From Streptomyces sp. NBC_00250 (lineage in GTDB: Bacteria; Actinomycetota; Actinomycetes; Streptomycetales; Streptomycetaceae): DNA of 64,000 nucleotides. The notes under the pieces are model-generated. The model saw only the letters and a program-made list of their open reading frames with translations, was not told the DNA's origin and did not search any database. The DNA lies in NCBI RefSeq assembly GCF_036192275.1, contig NZ_CP108088.1, positions 4,031,501 to 4,095,500 of the forward strand. The letters are read 5' to 3'. Both the position numbers and the translations under genes were made by a program. This document shows, in pieces, positions 42,019 through 51,556 of this stretch (positions are counted from its first letter, which is position 1; each line of letters opens with the position of its first letter).

Positions 42019-43074
42019 ATGACCCGCCGCCCGTCCCGCGGCCTGCTCGCCGCAGCCGTCGCCACCGCCGCCACGGCGGCCACCGTCGCGCTGCTGCCCG
42101 CCGCCGGCGCCTCCGCCCTCCCCCAGGCGGCCTCCCCGCTCCCCCAGGCCCGCGTCTTCATGGTGAACCCGGTCCAGGCCACCGGCGACCAGTCCCTCAC
42201 CGACCACAAGGACGCGGCGAGCGACGTCCCCGCCTCCGCGTACGCCACCGTCGCGCTGCGGAACCTCGACGCGAGCGGCGGCCTGTCCGGCCGCTGGGTC
42301 GCGGTCCGGTCCGAGACGGGCAAGCCCGCCACCGTCGCGGGCGCCGCCGCGTACAACCGCTCCGACGACCAGTTCGAGCAGGTCATGGCGTACTTCTGGG
42401 TCAACGAGGCACAGGAGTACCTGCAGGGGCTCGGCTTCGGCACCGAGCTGCCCGGGGCCAACGACCGGGTGCAGCCGGTCCGGCTCAACCAGTGGGGCGC
42501 CGACAACTCCTTCTTCACCGACAAGAAGGGCGAGATCCGCTTCGGCAAGGGTGGGGTGGACGACGCCGAGGACGCCGAGGTGGTCCTGCACGAGTACGGC
42601 CACGCCGTGCACAACGCGCAGGTCCCCGGCTTCGGGACGACCCCGGAGGCCGGCGCGATCGGCGAGGCCTTCGGCGACTACCTGGCCGTGCAGGTCGGCA
42701 CCCACGCCGTCCAGAAGTACGGCTGGGCGATGAAGGCGGACGCGGCCTGCGTCGCCGACTGGGACGCGACCGGCTACAGCGAGGCGCCGCACTGCCTCCG
42801 CCGGATCGACGGCACCAAGACGTACGCCGACCGGGAGGGCGAGGTCCACGCCGACGGCGAGATCTGGTCCCGCGCCCTCCTCGACATCCGCACCTCGCTC
42901 GGCGCCCGGACGGCCGACCGGATCATCGTGAACGCCCAGTTCGGCTTCGCACCCGACACCGATTTCGGCGACGCGGCCCGGAAGACCGTCGAGACGGCAC
43001 AGAAGATGTACGGCACGTCGGCGGCGAACGCCGTGCGGGACGCCTTCCGGGCGCGGGAGATCCCGGGGGTCTGA
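42019..43074 (+). CDS. Secreted zinc metallopeptidase (M36 fungalysin/M4-like gluzincin)
   Basis: 351 aa from ATG 42019, six bases after AGGAGG; the ATG at 42013 touches that site. Signal peptide through about residue 35 (LLPAAGASA). EVVLHEYGHAVHNAQ is the HExxH zinc motif and GAIGEAFGDYLAVQ supplies the third ligand Glu, as in gluzincins. A later EVHADGEIWSRALLDI holds the His of M4/M36 enzymes. It lacks the large propeptide of full fungalysins. Confidence 0.88.
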   Translation: MTRRPSRGLLAAAVATAATAATVALLPAAGASALPQAASPLPQARVFMVNPVQATGDQSLTDHKDAASDVPASAYATVALRNLDASGGLSGRWVAVRSETGKPATVAGAAAYNRSDDQFEQVMAYFWVNEAQEYLQGLGFGTELPGANDRVQPVRLNQWGADNSFFTDKKGEIRFGKGGVDDAEDAEVVLHEYGHAVHNAQVPGFGTTPEAGAIGEAFGDYLAVQVGTHAVQKYGWAMKADAACVADWDATGYSEAPHCLRRIDGTKTYADREGEVHADGEIWSRALLDIRTSLGARTADRIIVNAQFGFAPDTDFGDAARKTVETAQKMYGTSAANAVRDAFRAREIPGV

Positions 43075-43086
43075 GCCTCCTCGCCC

Positions 43087-43665
43087 CTACGCGAGTGCTT
43101 CGTCCAACAGCCGCGCCCACTGGGAGACCACTCGTTCCCGGCGGGCGCGGTCGTCCGTCAGGAGGGTGGCGAGGCCCAGGCCGCGGGCCATGTCCAGGAG
43201 GCCCTGGACGGTTTCGCGGACGCCGGGGCGCGACTCGTCGGCACCCAGGACCTCGACGGCGATGCGATGCGACTCGCGGCCGACGCGGGCCTCCAGCTCG
43301 GTCACGCGCGTGCGGAGCTGCTCCTCGCCCGAGGCGGCGACCCACAGGTGGAGGGCGGCCCGGAACAGGGGCCCGGTGTAGAGGTCGACGAGCGCGGCGA
43401 CGGCCTCGTGGCGGTCCCGGGACGGCAGGGCACGCAGTGCCTGCGAGCGCTCCTCGGCGACGTACTCGACGGCGGCCGTGAACAGGTCCTCGCGGGTCGG
43501 GAAGTGGTGCTGGGCGGCGCCCCGGGAGACGCCGGCCCGTTCCGCGACGACGGCGACCGTGGAACCCGCCCAGCCGTGCTCGGCCAGGCAGGACACGGCC
43601 GCCTCCAGGAGCCGCTGCCGGGTGGCGCGGCTCCTGTCCTGCTTGGGTGCGGTCACAGCCGCCAT
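43087..43665 (-). CDS. TetR-family transcriptional regulator of acyl-CoA operons
   Basis: 192 aa. HTH in STVAVVAERAGVSRGAAQHHFPTRED; the rest is a helical ligand domain. It is the last gene of the leftward 4CL - enoyl-CoA hydratase - TetR unit and overlaps the hydratase gene by 13 bases. The matching operator-like sequences at 46039 and 57601 suggest it represses its own operon and the carboxylase operon, with an acyl-CoA as likely inducer (inferred). Confidence 0.9.
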   Translation of the reverse strand: MAAVTAPKQDRSRATRQRLLEAAVSCLAEHGWAGSTVAVVAERAGVSRGAAQHHFPTREDLFTAAVEYVAEERSQALRALPSRDRHEAVAALVDLYTGPLFRAALHLWVAASGEEQLRTRVTELEARVGRESHRIAVEVLGADESRPGVRETVQGLLDMARGLGLATLLTDDRARRERVVSQWARLLDEALA

Positions 43666-44378
43666 GCGGGGTCCCGTCGTTCGAGGAAGGCCGTCATCCC
43701 CTCGCGCGCCTCGGTGGAGGCGAAGAGCGTGGCCGACCTCTGCACCAGGTCCTCCGCGTCGCGTTCGAAGGTCTCCAGGACTCTAGCGGTGACCAGGCGC
43801 TTCGCCTCGCGCAGGCCCTGCGGGGAGGCGGCCCGGAGGGAGTCGAGGATGCCGGGCAGGGCCTCCTCGCCGTCGGTGACGAGTCCCATGGCGGTCGCCT
43901 CCGCCACCCCGAACCGCTCGCCCGTCAGGTAGTACCGGGCCGCCGCGCGCGGCTCCAGCTTCGGGAGGAGGGTGAGGGAGATGACGGCCGGCGCGACCCC
44001 GATCCGTACCTCCGTGAGGGCGAAGTCGGCCGCCTCCGCCGCCACCACGACGTCACAGGCGCCGAGCAGCCCGAGGCCCCCGGCCCGTACGTGCCCCGTG
44101 ACGTGTCCGACCACCGGCTTCGGCAGCTCGACGATCTGCCGGAGCAGATCCACGAAGGCGTACGGGCTCGGCGGCGCCTTCAGGTCGGCGCCCGCGCTGA
44201 ACGTGCCGCCGGTGTGGGTGAGCACCACCGCCCGGACCGCGGGGTCCTTCCCGCAGGCGGTGAGTGCGTCGGCGAGCTCGGTGACGAGCGCCGCCGACAG
44301 CGCGTTGCGGGTGGCCGGGGAGTCGAGGGCGAGGGTGGTGATGCCCCGTTCCTCGGCCGATGTCACGAGTGTCGTCAT
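43653..44378 (-). CDS. Enoyl-CoA hydratase/isomerase family protein
   Basis: 241 aa. LALDSPATRNALSAALVTEL, VVLTHTGGTFSAGADLKAP (oxyanion hole), GHVTGHVRAGGLGLLGACDV and DFALTEVRIGVAPAVISL mark the crotonase fold. The first catalytic Glu position is altered (GHVRAGGLGL), so the reaction may be isomerisation or hydrolysis rather than hydration. Its ATG overlaps the 4CL stop by 4 bases (ATGA). Confidence 0.9.
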   Translation of the reverse strand: MTTLVTSAEERGITTLALDSPATRNALSAALVTELADALTACGKDPAVRAVVLTHTGGTFSAGADLKAPPSPYAFVDLLRQIVELPKPVVGHVTGHVRAGGLGLLGACDVVVAAEAADFALTEVRIGVAPAVISLTLLPKLEPRAAARYYLTGERFGVAEATAMGLVTDGEEALPGILDSLRAASPQGLREAKRLVTARVLETFERDAEDLVQRSATLFASTEAREGMTAFLERRDPAWRL

Positions 44379-45946
44379 GCGCGGTCCCTCAGTTCCCTTC
44401 GGAGGATCTTCCCGGACGCTGCCCGGGGCACGGCTTCGATGAACTCGACGCTGCGGACCTTCTTGTACGGGGAGACCCGGGCGGCGACGTGCGCCATGAC
44501 GTCCTCGGCGGTGAGGCCGGGCGCGGCGGCCTGGCGTACGACGAAGGCCTTGGGCATCTCGGTGCCGTCCGCGTCGGTGACGCCGATGACGGCGGCGTCC
44601 GCGACCCCCTCGTGGGTGAGGAGGAGCGCTTCGAGTTCGGCGGGGGCGACCTGGAAGCCCTTGTACTTGATGAGTTCCTTGACGCGGTCGACGACGTACA
44701 GCCAGCCGTCGTCGTCGACCCGGCCGATGTCGCCGGTGTGCACCCAGCCGTCGGCGTCGACCATGGCGGCGGTGGCGTCGGGCCGGCCGAGGTACCCCTT
44801 CATGACCTGCGGCCCCCGGATGGCGACCTCGCCGTCCTCGCCGGGCGCCGCGTCCTTCGAGGGGTCGTCGAGGGACAGGATCCGCATCTCGGTGGAGGGC
44901 AGCAGCTTGCCGACGGTGCCGGGCGGCGGGTTCGCGGCGGAGAGCGGGACCACGTGCGTCCCCGGGGACAGCTCGGTCATGCCGTACGCCTGGAGGACCG
45001 GCGGCAGCCCGAGCCGCGCCGAACAGGCCTGGGCGAGGGCCGCGTCGAGCGGGGCGGCGGCGCTGACGATGTACTCCAGGGAGGACAGGTCGTAGTCGGC
45101 GACGGCCGGGTGCTTGGCGAGGGCGAGCACGATCGGCGGGGCGACGTAGAGGCCGTTGATGCGGTGCTTCTGGATGGCGCCGAGGAAGGTGTCGAGCTCG
45201 AAGCGGGGGAGGACGACGACGGTGGCGCCCTGGCGGAGGGGCGCGTTCATGAGGGCGGTGAGCCCGTAGATGTGGAAGAAGGGAAGGACCGCCAGGATCC
45301 GGTCACCGGGCCCCATCGGGATGACCGGATCCAGCTGGGCGAGGTTCGTGGCGATCGAGGCGTGGGTGAGCATCACGCCCTTGGGGACGCCGGTGGTGCC
45401 GGAGGAGTACGGGAGCGCGGCGACGTCCTCGTCGGGGTCGATCCCGATCTCGGGGACGGGCGCGGTCGAGCCGAGGAAGGCCTGCAGGGAGCGGGCGCCA
45501 TCCTGCGCCTCGTCACAGACGAAGATCTCCTCGATCCCGCCCGCGAGTTCGGCCGCCGCACGGGCCGAGGGAAGCAGCGGGGAGACGGTGACGATCCAGC
45601 GCGCGGCGGAGTCGCGGAGCTGCTTGGCGAACTCCTCGGGCGTGGCGAGCGGATGCACGGTCGTGACGGAGGCACCCGCGCGCGTGGCGGCGTAGAACGC
45701 GACGGGGAAGAGCACGGTGTTGGGGCTGTGCAGCGCGAGCACGTCCCCCTTCCGCACCCCGGCCTCGGCGAGCCCGGCGGCGACCCGCCGATGAAAGGCG
45801 TCGACCTGTCCGTACGTGAGGGTGAACTCCCCTGCCCCGTCGACCAGCGCGGGTGTGTCGCCCCGCTCGGCGGCGCCGCCGAGCACCGCGTCGTGGATCG
45901 GCAGGGAGACGGTCGGAACGGCCTCGTACTCGCTGTGGAACACCAT
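44375..45946 (-). CDS. 4-coumarate/cinnamate:CoA ligase
   Basis: 523 aa from ATG 45946 with AGGGGGC upstream. It makes cinnamoyl- or coumaroyl-CoA from acid, ATP and CoA. Motifs: PYSSGTTGVPKGVMLTHAS (P-loop), AYGMTELSPGTHV, GEVAIRGPQVMKGYLGRPDA, VDRVKELIKYKGFQVAPAEL and KILRREL with the catalytic Lys. Gene context (hydratase, TetR) equals the S. coelicolor SCO4383-4385 locus, where SCO4383 was characterised as cinnamate:CoA ligase. First gene of its operon; operator-like site at 46039. Confidence 0.9.
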   Translation of the reverse strand: MVFHSEYEAVPTVSLPIHDAVLGGAAERGDTPALVDGAGEFTLTYGQVDAFHRRVAAGLAEAGVRKGDVLALHSPNTVLFPVAFYAATRAGASVTTVHPLATPEEFAKQLRDSAARWIVTVSPLLPSARAAAELAGGIEEIFVCDEAQDGARSLQAFLGSTAPVPEIGIDPDEDVAALPYSSGTTGVPKGVMLTHASIATNLAQLDPVIPMGPGDRILAVLPFFHIYGLTALMNAPLRQGATVVVLPRFELDTFLGAIQKHRINGLYVAPPIVLALAKHPAVADYDLSSLEYIVSAAAPLDAALAQACSARLGLPPVLQAYGMTELSPGTHVVPLSAANPPPGTVGKLLPSTEMRILSLDDPSKDAAPGEDGEVAIRGPQVMKGYLGRPDATAAMVDADGWVHTGDIGRVDDDGWLYVVDRVKELIKYKGFQVAPAELEALLLTHEGVADAAVIGVTDADGTEMPKAFVVRQAAAPGLTAEDVMAHVAARVSPYKKVRSVEFIEAVPRAASGKILRRELRDRA

Positions 45947-46038
45947 GCAAGCCCCCTGGAGAGGTGGGAGAGGTGGAAGGTGGTCGCCAGGATCGCGCGT
46001 GTCGGTACGACTTGGGGAGACCTTGTCAGCACTCCACC

Positions 46039-46070
46039 GAAACAATCAAGCACGCCTGCATGATTCTTGG
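46039..46070. promoter_or_regulatory. TetR operator-like site, operon 1
   Basis: GAAACAATCAAGC, then ACGCCTGC, with inverted AATCAAGCA/TGCATGATT. The first 13 bases are identical to the site at 57603. Located 93 bases upstream of the 4CL start. Confidence 0.65.
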
Positions 46071-46107
46071 GAAGAACGACGACCGGCGTGAACCCGACAC
46101 CTCCGCC

Positions 46108-47079
46108 TCAGGACGCACCCCCGTATCGGGCGACGATCGCGGCGGCCCGGTCGCGCAGCGAGGTCCGCAACGACTGCGGGGCCAGGGCCTCCACATCCGT
46201 ACCGAGCCGCCACAGCGCCCACTCGGCATGCCACGCGTCCTGAAAGGTCAGCTCGAGCCGCAGCCGGCCGTCCCCGTCGGGCGCTTCCGCACGCACGGCC
46301 ACCGCGGAGTCCAGCAGCTCCTCCCGCCGCACCGGGTCGACCCGTACCAGCACCGTGATGTGGCCGTCGGCGAGGAACCGCGCCGAGCGCTCCCGCCAGA
46401 TCCGGTCCAGATCGACCCGGTTCGGCCGCTCCGCAGCCTCGGGGAGTTCCTCGGCGGCCACCACCCGCGACAGCCGGTAGGTGCGGTCCTCGCCGTCCCT
46501 CGTGGCCAGCAGATAGCCCCGCTCCCGTACGGTGACCAGCCCGATCGGATCCACCGTGCGCCACTGCGGCGCCTCGCCCGTGGCCGCGTAGTGGATGCGC
46601 AGCTTGTGTCCGGCCAGCACCGAGCGCCGGACCTCCGTCATGACGGCGCCGGGTACCTCGTCCGTGACCGGCCGACGCGAGAGCAGGTCGGTCTCCGGAT
46701 CGACGAGAAAACGCTGGGCGGCGTCGCTCGCGGTGGCCAGGTGCTGCTCCGGCAGCGCGTCGACCACCTTCCGCACGGCCGAGGCCAGCGCCTTGCCGAG
46801 GCCCAGCACCTGCTCGCCGCGCCCCGATCCGGCGGTCAGCAGCGCCAGGGCCTCGTCGTGGTTCAGCCCGGTGAGCTCCGTCCGGAACCCGGGCAGCAAC
46901 GCGAACCCGCCGTGCCGGCCCCGCTCGGCGTAGACCGGGACGCCCGCCACCGACAGCGCCTCGATGTCGCGCAGCACGGTGCGGGTGGACACCTCCAGCT
47001 CGCGGGCGAGCGTGTCCGCGGTCAATCGGCCGTGCCGACGCAGCAGGAGCACCAGGGAGACCAACCGGTCGGCGCGCAT
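46108..47079 (-). CDS. WYL-domain HTH transcriptional regulator (YafY type)
   Basis: 323 aa. Winged HTH_11 at residues 1-60 (LVSLVLLLRRHGRLTADTLA, VSTRTVLRDIEALSVAGVPV), then a WYL domain about 130-230 (VLAGHKLRIHYAATGEAPQW, RTVDPIGLVTVRERGYLLAT) and a WCX-like C-terminus. It probably binds a nucleotide-like or small ligand. It is divergent from the RidA gene (94-base gap), its likely target. Confidence 0.9.
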   Translation of the reverse strand: MRADRLVSLVLLLRRHGRLTADTLARELEVSTRTVLRDIEALSVAGVPVYAERGRHGGFALLPGFRTELTGLNHDEALALLTAGSGRGEQVLGLGKALASAVRKVVDALPEQHLATASDAAQRFLVDPETDLLSRRPVTDEVPGAVMTEVRRSVLAGHKLRIHYAATGEAPQWRTVDPIGLVTVRERGYLLATRDGEDRTYRLSRVVAAEELPEAAERPNRVDLDRIWRERSARFLADGHITVLVRVDPVRREELLDSAVAVRAEAPDGDGRLRLELTFQDAWHAEWALWRLGTDVEALAPQSLRTSLRDRAAAIVARYGGAS

Positions 47080-47173
47080 GCGGGAACGCTAACGGAATAC
47101 ATGACCAAGGGTGTCGTGATTCCTTGGAAGTCTCTCCGTCGTACGCACTTCCCGTGAACCGAATGGAGCTGAT

Positions 47174-47575
47174 GTGGCGATGGAGCGAACGGCGATCAAC
47201 CCGGTGACGTGGTCCCTGGAGATGGGCTTCAACCAGGGCGAGCTCGTCACGGGGCACACCCGGACCCTGTACGTCTCCGGGCAGACCTCGATGAGCGACG
47301 ACGGCAAGCCCCTGCACGAGGGCGACATGGCGGCGCAGTTGGCCCTGAGCATCGAGAACCTGGAGGCGGTGCTCGGCGAGGCCGGCATGACTCTCGCCCA
47401 TCTCGTCCGCCTGAACGTCTACACGACCGACGTCGACCTGCTCTTCCCTCACTACGGCGTGCTCGCGGCGCGGTTGGGAGCCGCCCGTGTGGCACCGGCC
47501 ACCACGATGCTCGGGGTGACACGGCTGGCGATCCCCGGCCAGCTGGTCGAGCTGGAGGGCACCGCCGTCGGGTAG
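47174..47575 (+). CDS. RidA/YjgF-family protein
   Basis: 133 aa; GTG 47174 lies 5 bases after GGAG, with ATG 47180 also possible. LYVSGQTSMSDDGKPLHEGD, LVRLNVYTTDVDLLF and TMLGVTRLAIPGQLVELEGT match the family, whose members hydrolyse reactive enamine/imine intermediates. The Arg expected before the last strands is shifted (GAARVAPATTML), so deaminase activity is uncertain. Divergent from the WYL regulator. Confidence 0.88.
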   Translation: MAMERTAINPVTWSLEMGFNQGELVTGHTRTLYVSGQTSMSDDGKPLHEGDMAAQLALSIENLEAVLGEAGMTLAHLVRLNVYTTDVDLLFPHYGVLAARLGAARVAPATTMLGVTRLAIPGQLVELEGTAVG

Positions 47576-47657
47576 GGCGACATCGCCCGTGCCCCGGGCC
47601 CGGCCGGAGCCCGAACTTCCGCTCCCTGCAAGGTCATCAGCCGGTTAGCCTGCGCGC

Positions 47658-48464
47658 ATGGTCTTCAAGCGTCTTCTGGGCATGGGCGGTATACCGCTCG
47701 AAATCGACACCCTCGTGCAGTCCGAGCCTGCGCTGCCGGGCGGCCTGCTGCGCGGGGAAGTGGTGTTGCGCGCCCCCGAACGCCGCGTGGAGGTGAAGTC
47801 GATCTACCTGAAGCTCGTCACCGACGCGCCGGTGGCCCACAAGGGCGACGGTGACGGCTCCACCGGCGACACCTTCGACTACCCGAGCATGAGCGGCTAC
47901 TTCACCCTGGAGAAGGGCGAGGAGAGGCGGATTCCCATCCGCCACCGGCTCAAGTGGGAGACCCCGCTGACCGAGGTGAAGGGACGGAAGCTCGGGGTCC
48001 ACCTGGGCCTGCACACCGAGGTCGAGGCCGAGGGCATCAAGGCCCAGACGGACGACGACCTCGTGCACATCACCGCACTCCCCCTCCACGAGGCGGTCCT
48101 CGACGCCTTCGCCACCGAGGGCTACGCCCTGGAGACCTCGCGCATCCACAACGGGAACATCCCCCGCACCGAGTACCACGTCTACCGGCAGCAGGGGCTC
48201 CTGCTCGTCGACCGGCAGACCGGGCAGGACCGCCCGCGGGAGCTGGAACTGCACTTCCACACCAACGCGGTCGGCTGCGAGATCTTCCTTCGCAAGGCCG
48301 CCCTCAAGGAGCGCTACTGGAAGAGCAAGCCGCCCGCCCGGCGCTTCGTGGCCGCCCACCACGAGGTCGGCCGGGTGGACTTCGGCGAGGAGGTACGCCG
48401 CTGGATCGGCGAGGTCGTCCTCCTGGGCGGCAGCCACGCCGCCGAGGAGGAGGACGAGGACTGA
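47658..48464 (+). CDS. Spo0M-like sporulation-control protein
   Basis: 268 aa. MVFKRLLGMGGIPLEIDTLV and GGLLRGEVVLRAPERRVEV are the arrestin-like Spo0M start; the domain continues through IPIRHRLKWETPLTEV to a Glu/Asp-rich tail (AAEEEDED). Spo0M affects sporulation in Bacillus; its Streptomyces role is not well defined. A hairpin follows. Confidence 0.88.
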   Translation: MVFKRLLGMGGIPLEIDTLVQSEPALPGGLLRGEVVLRAPERRVEVKSIYLKLVTDAPVAHKGDGDGSTGDTFDYPSMSGYFTLEKGEERRIPIRHRLKWETPLTEVKGRKLGVHLGLHTEVEAEGIKAQTDDDLVHITALPLHEAVLDAFATEGYALETSRIHNGNIPRTEYHVYRQQGLLLVDRQTGQDRPRELELHFHTNAVGCEIFLRKAALKERYWKSKPPARRFVAAHHEVGRVDFGEEVRRWIGEVVLLGGSHAAEEEDED

Positions 48465-48478
48465 GCGGGCCGGTCCGA

Positions 48479-48503
48479 GAGGGCCGCGGGGGTCGCGGCC
48501 CTC
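48479..48503 (+). terminator. Hairpin after Spo0M-like gene
   Basis: GAGGGCCGC and GCGGCCCTC, 9-bp perfect stem, 15 bases after the stop. Confidence 0.65.
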
Positions 48504-48716
48504 AGGGGCGGGCGCCCGTACCGATCCGTCGGTCCAGCGCCCGCCGGCCCCGGACCGGCCGGCACGTCGGCCAGTACGGCACGGCCGACGACCGGACTGC
48601 CTGACGACCGGGCCGGTGAAAGGTTGTACGCGGAGGATCTTCCCTTCCTTTTCCTGCGGACCTTAAGATCCGGACGCCTTCGGGCCCCGTCTCCACCACC
48701 CGTCCCAGGAGGGACT

Positions 48717-50375
48717 TTGCTCCACACGCACCACCGGCGTCGTACGCGTCGCCTCGCGGCCTGCACGGCCCTCGCGCTCGGCGTGGGCCTGCTGTCCGTC
48801 GTTCCCACGCCCGCCACGGCCGAAGCGGCCACCACGGCCCGCGCGAAGCCCCGCTTCGACCGGGACGGAGACGGCCGGAGCGACCGGGTCTACCGGTCGG
48901 CCACCACCGGCAAGCTGACGATCGCCCTGTCGAAGACGGGCACCAGCGCACCGTTCACCATCGGCGCGGACGACCTCGACGGCACCGTCAGCCAGGAGAT
49001 CCTGTCCGCGGACAACCTGTGGGGCACCGACACCCCGGACCTGCTGACGATCCGCTCCGACGGCACGCTCCGGCTGCACTCCGCCAAGAGCCCCACGGCC
49101 ACCGACCCCGGGCTCGTCTGGCAGGGGAACGGCTGGCACATCTACAACAAGGTCCTCGCCCCCGGCGACCTGACCAAGGACGGACTCCAGGACCTGCTGG
49201 CCCGTACCCCGTCCGGCACGCTCTACCTGTACTCCGGGCGGGGCACCGTCTACAACGGCGGGCCGTTCAAGACGCGCGTCAAGGTCGGCGAGGGCTGGCA
49301 GGGCTACGACCAGCTCGTCGGCACCAACGACGTCGACGGCGACACGATCGCCGACATCGTCGCCCGCACCACGGCCGGCGACCTCTACTTCTACAAGGGC
49401 ACCGGCTCCGCCACCGCCCCGTTCAAGCCCCGCGTCAGGATCGGCGGCGGCTGGAACGCCTACAACCAGATCATCGGTGCCGACGACCTCGACAACGACG
49501 GCCGGGCCGACCTGCTGGCCCGCACGCCCGGCGGCGCGTTCTACCGGTACCTCTCCGTCGGCGGCGGGAAGTTCGGTCCGCGGACGTACTACGGCGGCGG
49601 CGGCCAGAACCTCTCGTACTACCTCGGCCAGGGCGGCGTACCGGCGTACGGCAAGCACGGCCTGTTCGTCGTCGACACCACCGGCACCGCCTTCACGTAC
49701 GGAACGCTCTCCGACGGCACGTTCACCGCGCGCAAGCAGTTCGGCGCGGCCGGGGAGTACGCCTACCACTGGGGCACGTCCAGCGTCCACGCGATGAACT
49801 CCAACGACCGGGCCACCCTGCTGACCGCCAACAACGCCGGCCTGTACGGCGACGGCGGCTCCATGGTCTCCAGCAGCCCTGCCTTCCGCGACTACCAGGC
49901 GCGGATCTCGATCGGTGACATCACCGGCGACGGCCCGACCGACGTCCTCGGCCTGGACCTGTGGGGCTCTCTGTTCCTCTACCCCGGCGTGAAGCACGAG
50001 ACGCCGACCCGTGTCGGCGCGGCCGTGAAGATCGGCACCGGCTGGAAGGTGGACAAGCTGATCGGCGCAGGGGACGTCACCGGCGACGGCCGCCCCGACC
50101 TGATCTCCCGGTACGACAACCGCCTGTACGTCCACCCGGGCACCGGCTCGCCCACCGCTCCGTTCGCCGCGCGCGTCCTGATCGGCTCGGGCTGGGACGG
50201 GTACGCGCACCTGGTCGCACCGGGCGACATGAACGGCGACGGCCGGGCCGACCTGGTCGCCGTCACCCCCGGCGGCGACGTCTACCGCTACACGGCCACC
50301 GGCCTGCGCGGCGCCGCCACGTTCACCGCGCGCGTCAAGATCGCGACGGGCTGGACGTACGAGCACATCAGCTGA
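48717..50375 (+). CDS. Secreted FG-GAP/VCBS repeat protein
   Basis: 552 aa. TTG 48717, just after AGGAGGG, gives a proper signal peptide (RRRTRRLAACTALALGVGLL, cleavage near TAEA); an ATG at 48624 upstream would bury it. The whole mature chain is FG-GAP repeats (DRDGDGRSDRVYRS, GDLTKDGLQDLLART, NDVDGDTIADIVART, DDLDNDGRADLLART, GDITGDGPTDVLGLD, GDVTGDGRPDLISR, GDMNGDGRADLVAV), about eight blades, so probably a Ca-binding propeller with no catalytic domain. A strong hairpin follows. Confidence 0.85.
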   Translation: MLHTHHRRRTRRLAACTALALGVGLLSVVPTPATAEAATTARAKPRFDRDGDGRSDRVYRSATTGKLTIALSKTGTSAPFTIGADDLDGTVSQEILSADNLWGTDTPDLLTIRSDGTLRLHSAKSPTATDPGLVWQGNGWHIYNKVLAPGDLTKDGLQDLLARTPSGTLYLYSGRGTVYNGGPFKTRVKVGEGWQGYDQLVGTNDVDGDTIADIVARTTAGDLYFYKGTGSATAPFKPRVRIGGGWNAYNQIIGADDLDNDGRADLLARTPGGAFYRYLSVGGGKFGPRTYYGGGGQNLSYYLGQGGVPAYGKHGLFVVDTTGTAFTYGTLSDGTFTARKQFGAAGEYAYHWGTSSVHAMNSNDRATLLTANNAGLYGDGGSMVSSSPAFRDYQARISIGDITGDGPTDVLGLDLWGSLFLYPGVKHETPTRVGAAVKIGTGWKVDKLIGAGDVTGDGRPDLISRYDNRLYVHPGTGSPTAPFAARVLIGSGWDGYAHLVAPGDMNGDGRADLVAVTPGGDVYRYTATGLRGAATFTARVKIATGWTYEHIS

Positions 50376-50382
50376 CACCGCC

Positions 50383-50416
50383 CGGTGGGCCCCCGGCCGT
50401 GGCCGAGGGCCCACCG
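50383..50416. terminator. Bidirectional hairpin between FG-GAP and acyl-CoA dehydrogenase genes
   Basis: CGGTGGGCCC pairs with GGGCCCACCG and inner CGGCC with GGCCG. Lies between convergent stops at 50375 and 50423. Confidence 0.75.
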
Positions 50417-50422
50417 CGCGGA

Positions 50423-51556
50423 TCAGTACGACTTGGGCAGCCCCAGCGTCTGGTGCGACACATAGTTGAGGATCATCTCCCGGCTGACCGGGGCGATCCG
50501 GGCCACCCGCGCCGCCGTGACCAGCCGGGCCAGGCCGAACTCCCGCGTCAGACCGTTGCCGCCGAGGGTGTGGACCGCCTGGTCCACGGCCCTCACACAG
50601 GCCTCCGCCGCCGCGTACTTGGCCATGTTGGCCGCCTCGCCCGCACCCAGATCGTCGCCCGCGTCGTAGAGGTGCGCCGCCTTCGCCATCATCAGACGGG
50701 CCAGTTCCAGCTCGATGTGCGCCTGGGCGAGCGGATGCGCGATCGCCTGGTGGGCGCCGATCGGCGCCTTCCAGACCTGACGCTCCTTCGCGTACTTCAC
50801 CGCCTGCGCGAGCGCGTACCGCCCCATGCCGATCGCGAACGCGGCCGTCATGATCCGCTCCGGGTTGAGCCCCGCGAACAACTGGAGCAGACCCGCGTCC
50901 TCGTCGCCGACGAGCGCGTCGGCCGGCAGGTGGACGTCGTCGATCGTCAGCTCGAACTGCTTCTCGTTCGCGTCGAGTTCCATCTCGATGTGGCGCCGCT
51001 GGAAACCGGGGGCATCACGCGGCACGATGAAGAGACAGGGCTTGAGACTCCCGGTCCTGGCATCCGACGTACGGCCCACGATCAGCGTCGCGTCGGCGAT
51101 GTCGACACCCGACACGAACACCTTCCGCCCGTTGAGGACCCAGCCCTCCTCCGTACGGGTCGCGGTGGTCGTGATGCGATGCGAGTTCGAGCCCGCGTCC
51201 GGCTCCGTGATGCCGAACGCCATCGTCCGCGAACCGTCCGCCAGACCCGGCAGCCAGTCCCGCTTCTGCTCCTCCGTACCGAAGCGGGCGATGACCGTGC
51301 CGCAGATCGCGGGCGAGACGACCATCATCAGGAGCGGCGCACCGGCCGCGCCCGCCTCCTCGAGGACGATCGACAGCTCGGCCATGCCGCCGCCCCCGCC
51401 GCCGTACTCCTCGGGCAGGTTCACGCCCAGATAACCGAGCTTGCCCGCCTCCGCCCACAGCGCGGCCCGGTCGAAGCCGGGGCCGTGCCGGTGGCCGAGC
51501 GCGGAGACCGCGGCGCGGAGCGCGGTCAGCTCTTCGCTTTCGATCATGGTGCTCAT
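50423..51556 (-). CDS. Acyl-CoA dehydrogenase
   Basis: 377 aa. GITEPDAGSNSHRITTTATR (FAD/substrate region), EAGAAGAPLLMMVVSPAICG, and LGGNGLTREFGLARLV near the C-terminus are typical. It oxidises an acyl-CoA to the 2-enoyl form with FAD. It is the last gene of the five-gene leftward operon, and its ATG overlaps the stop of the carboxylase alpha gene by 4 bases. Confidence 0.92.
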   Translation of the reverse strand: MSTMIESEELTALRAAVSALGHRHGPGFDRAALWAEAGKLGYLGVNLPEEYGGGGGGMAELSIVLEEAGAAGAPLLMMVVSPAICGTVIARFGTEEQKRDWLPGLADGSRTMAFGITEPDAGSNSHRITTTATRTEEGWVLNGRKVFVSGVDIADATLIVGRTSDARTGSLKPCLFIVPRDAPGFQRRHIEMELDANEKQFELTIDDVHLPADALVGDEDAGLLQLFAGLNPERIMTAAFAIGMGRYALAQAVKYAKERQVWKAPIGAHQAIAHPLAQAHIELELARLMMAKAAHLYDAGDDLGAGEAANMAKYAAAEACVRAVDQAVHTLGGNGLTREFGLARLVTAARVARIAPVSREMILNYVSHQTLGLPKSY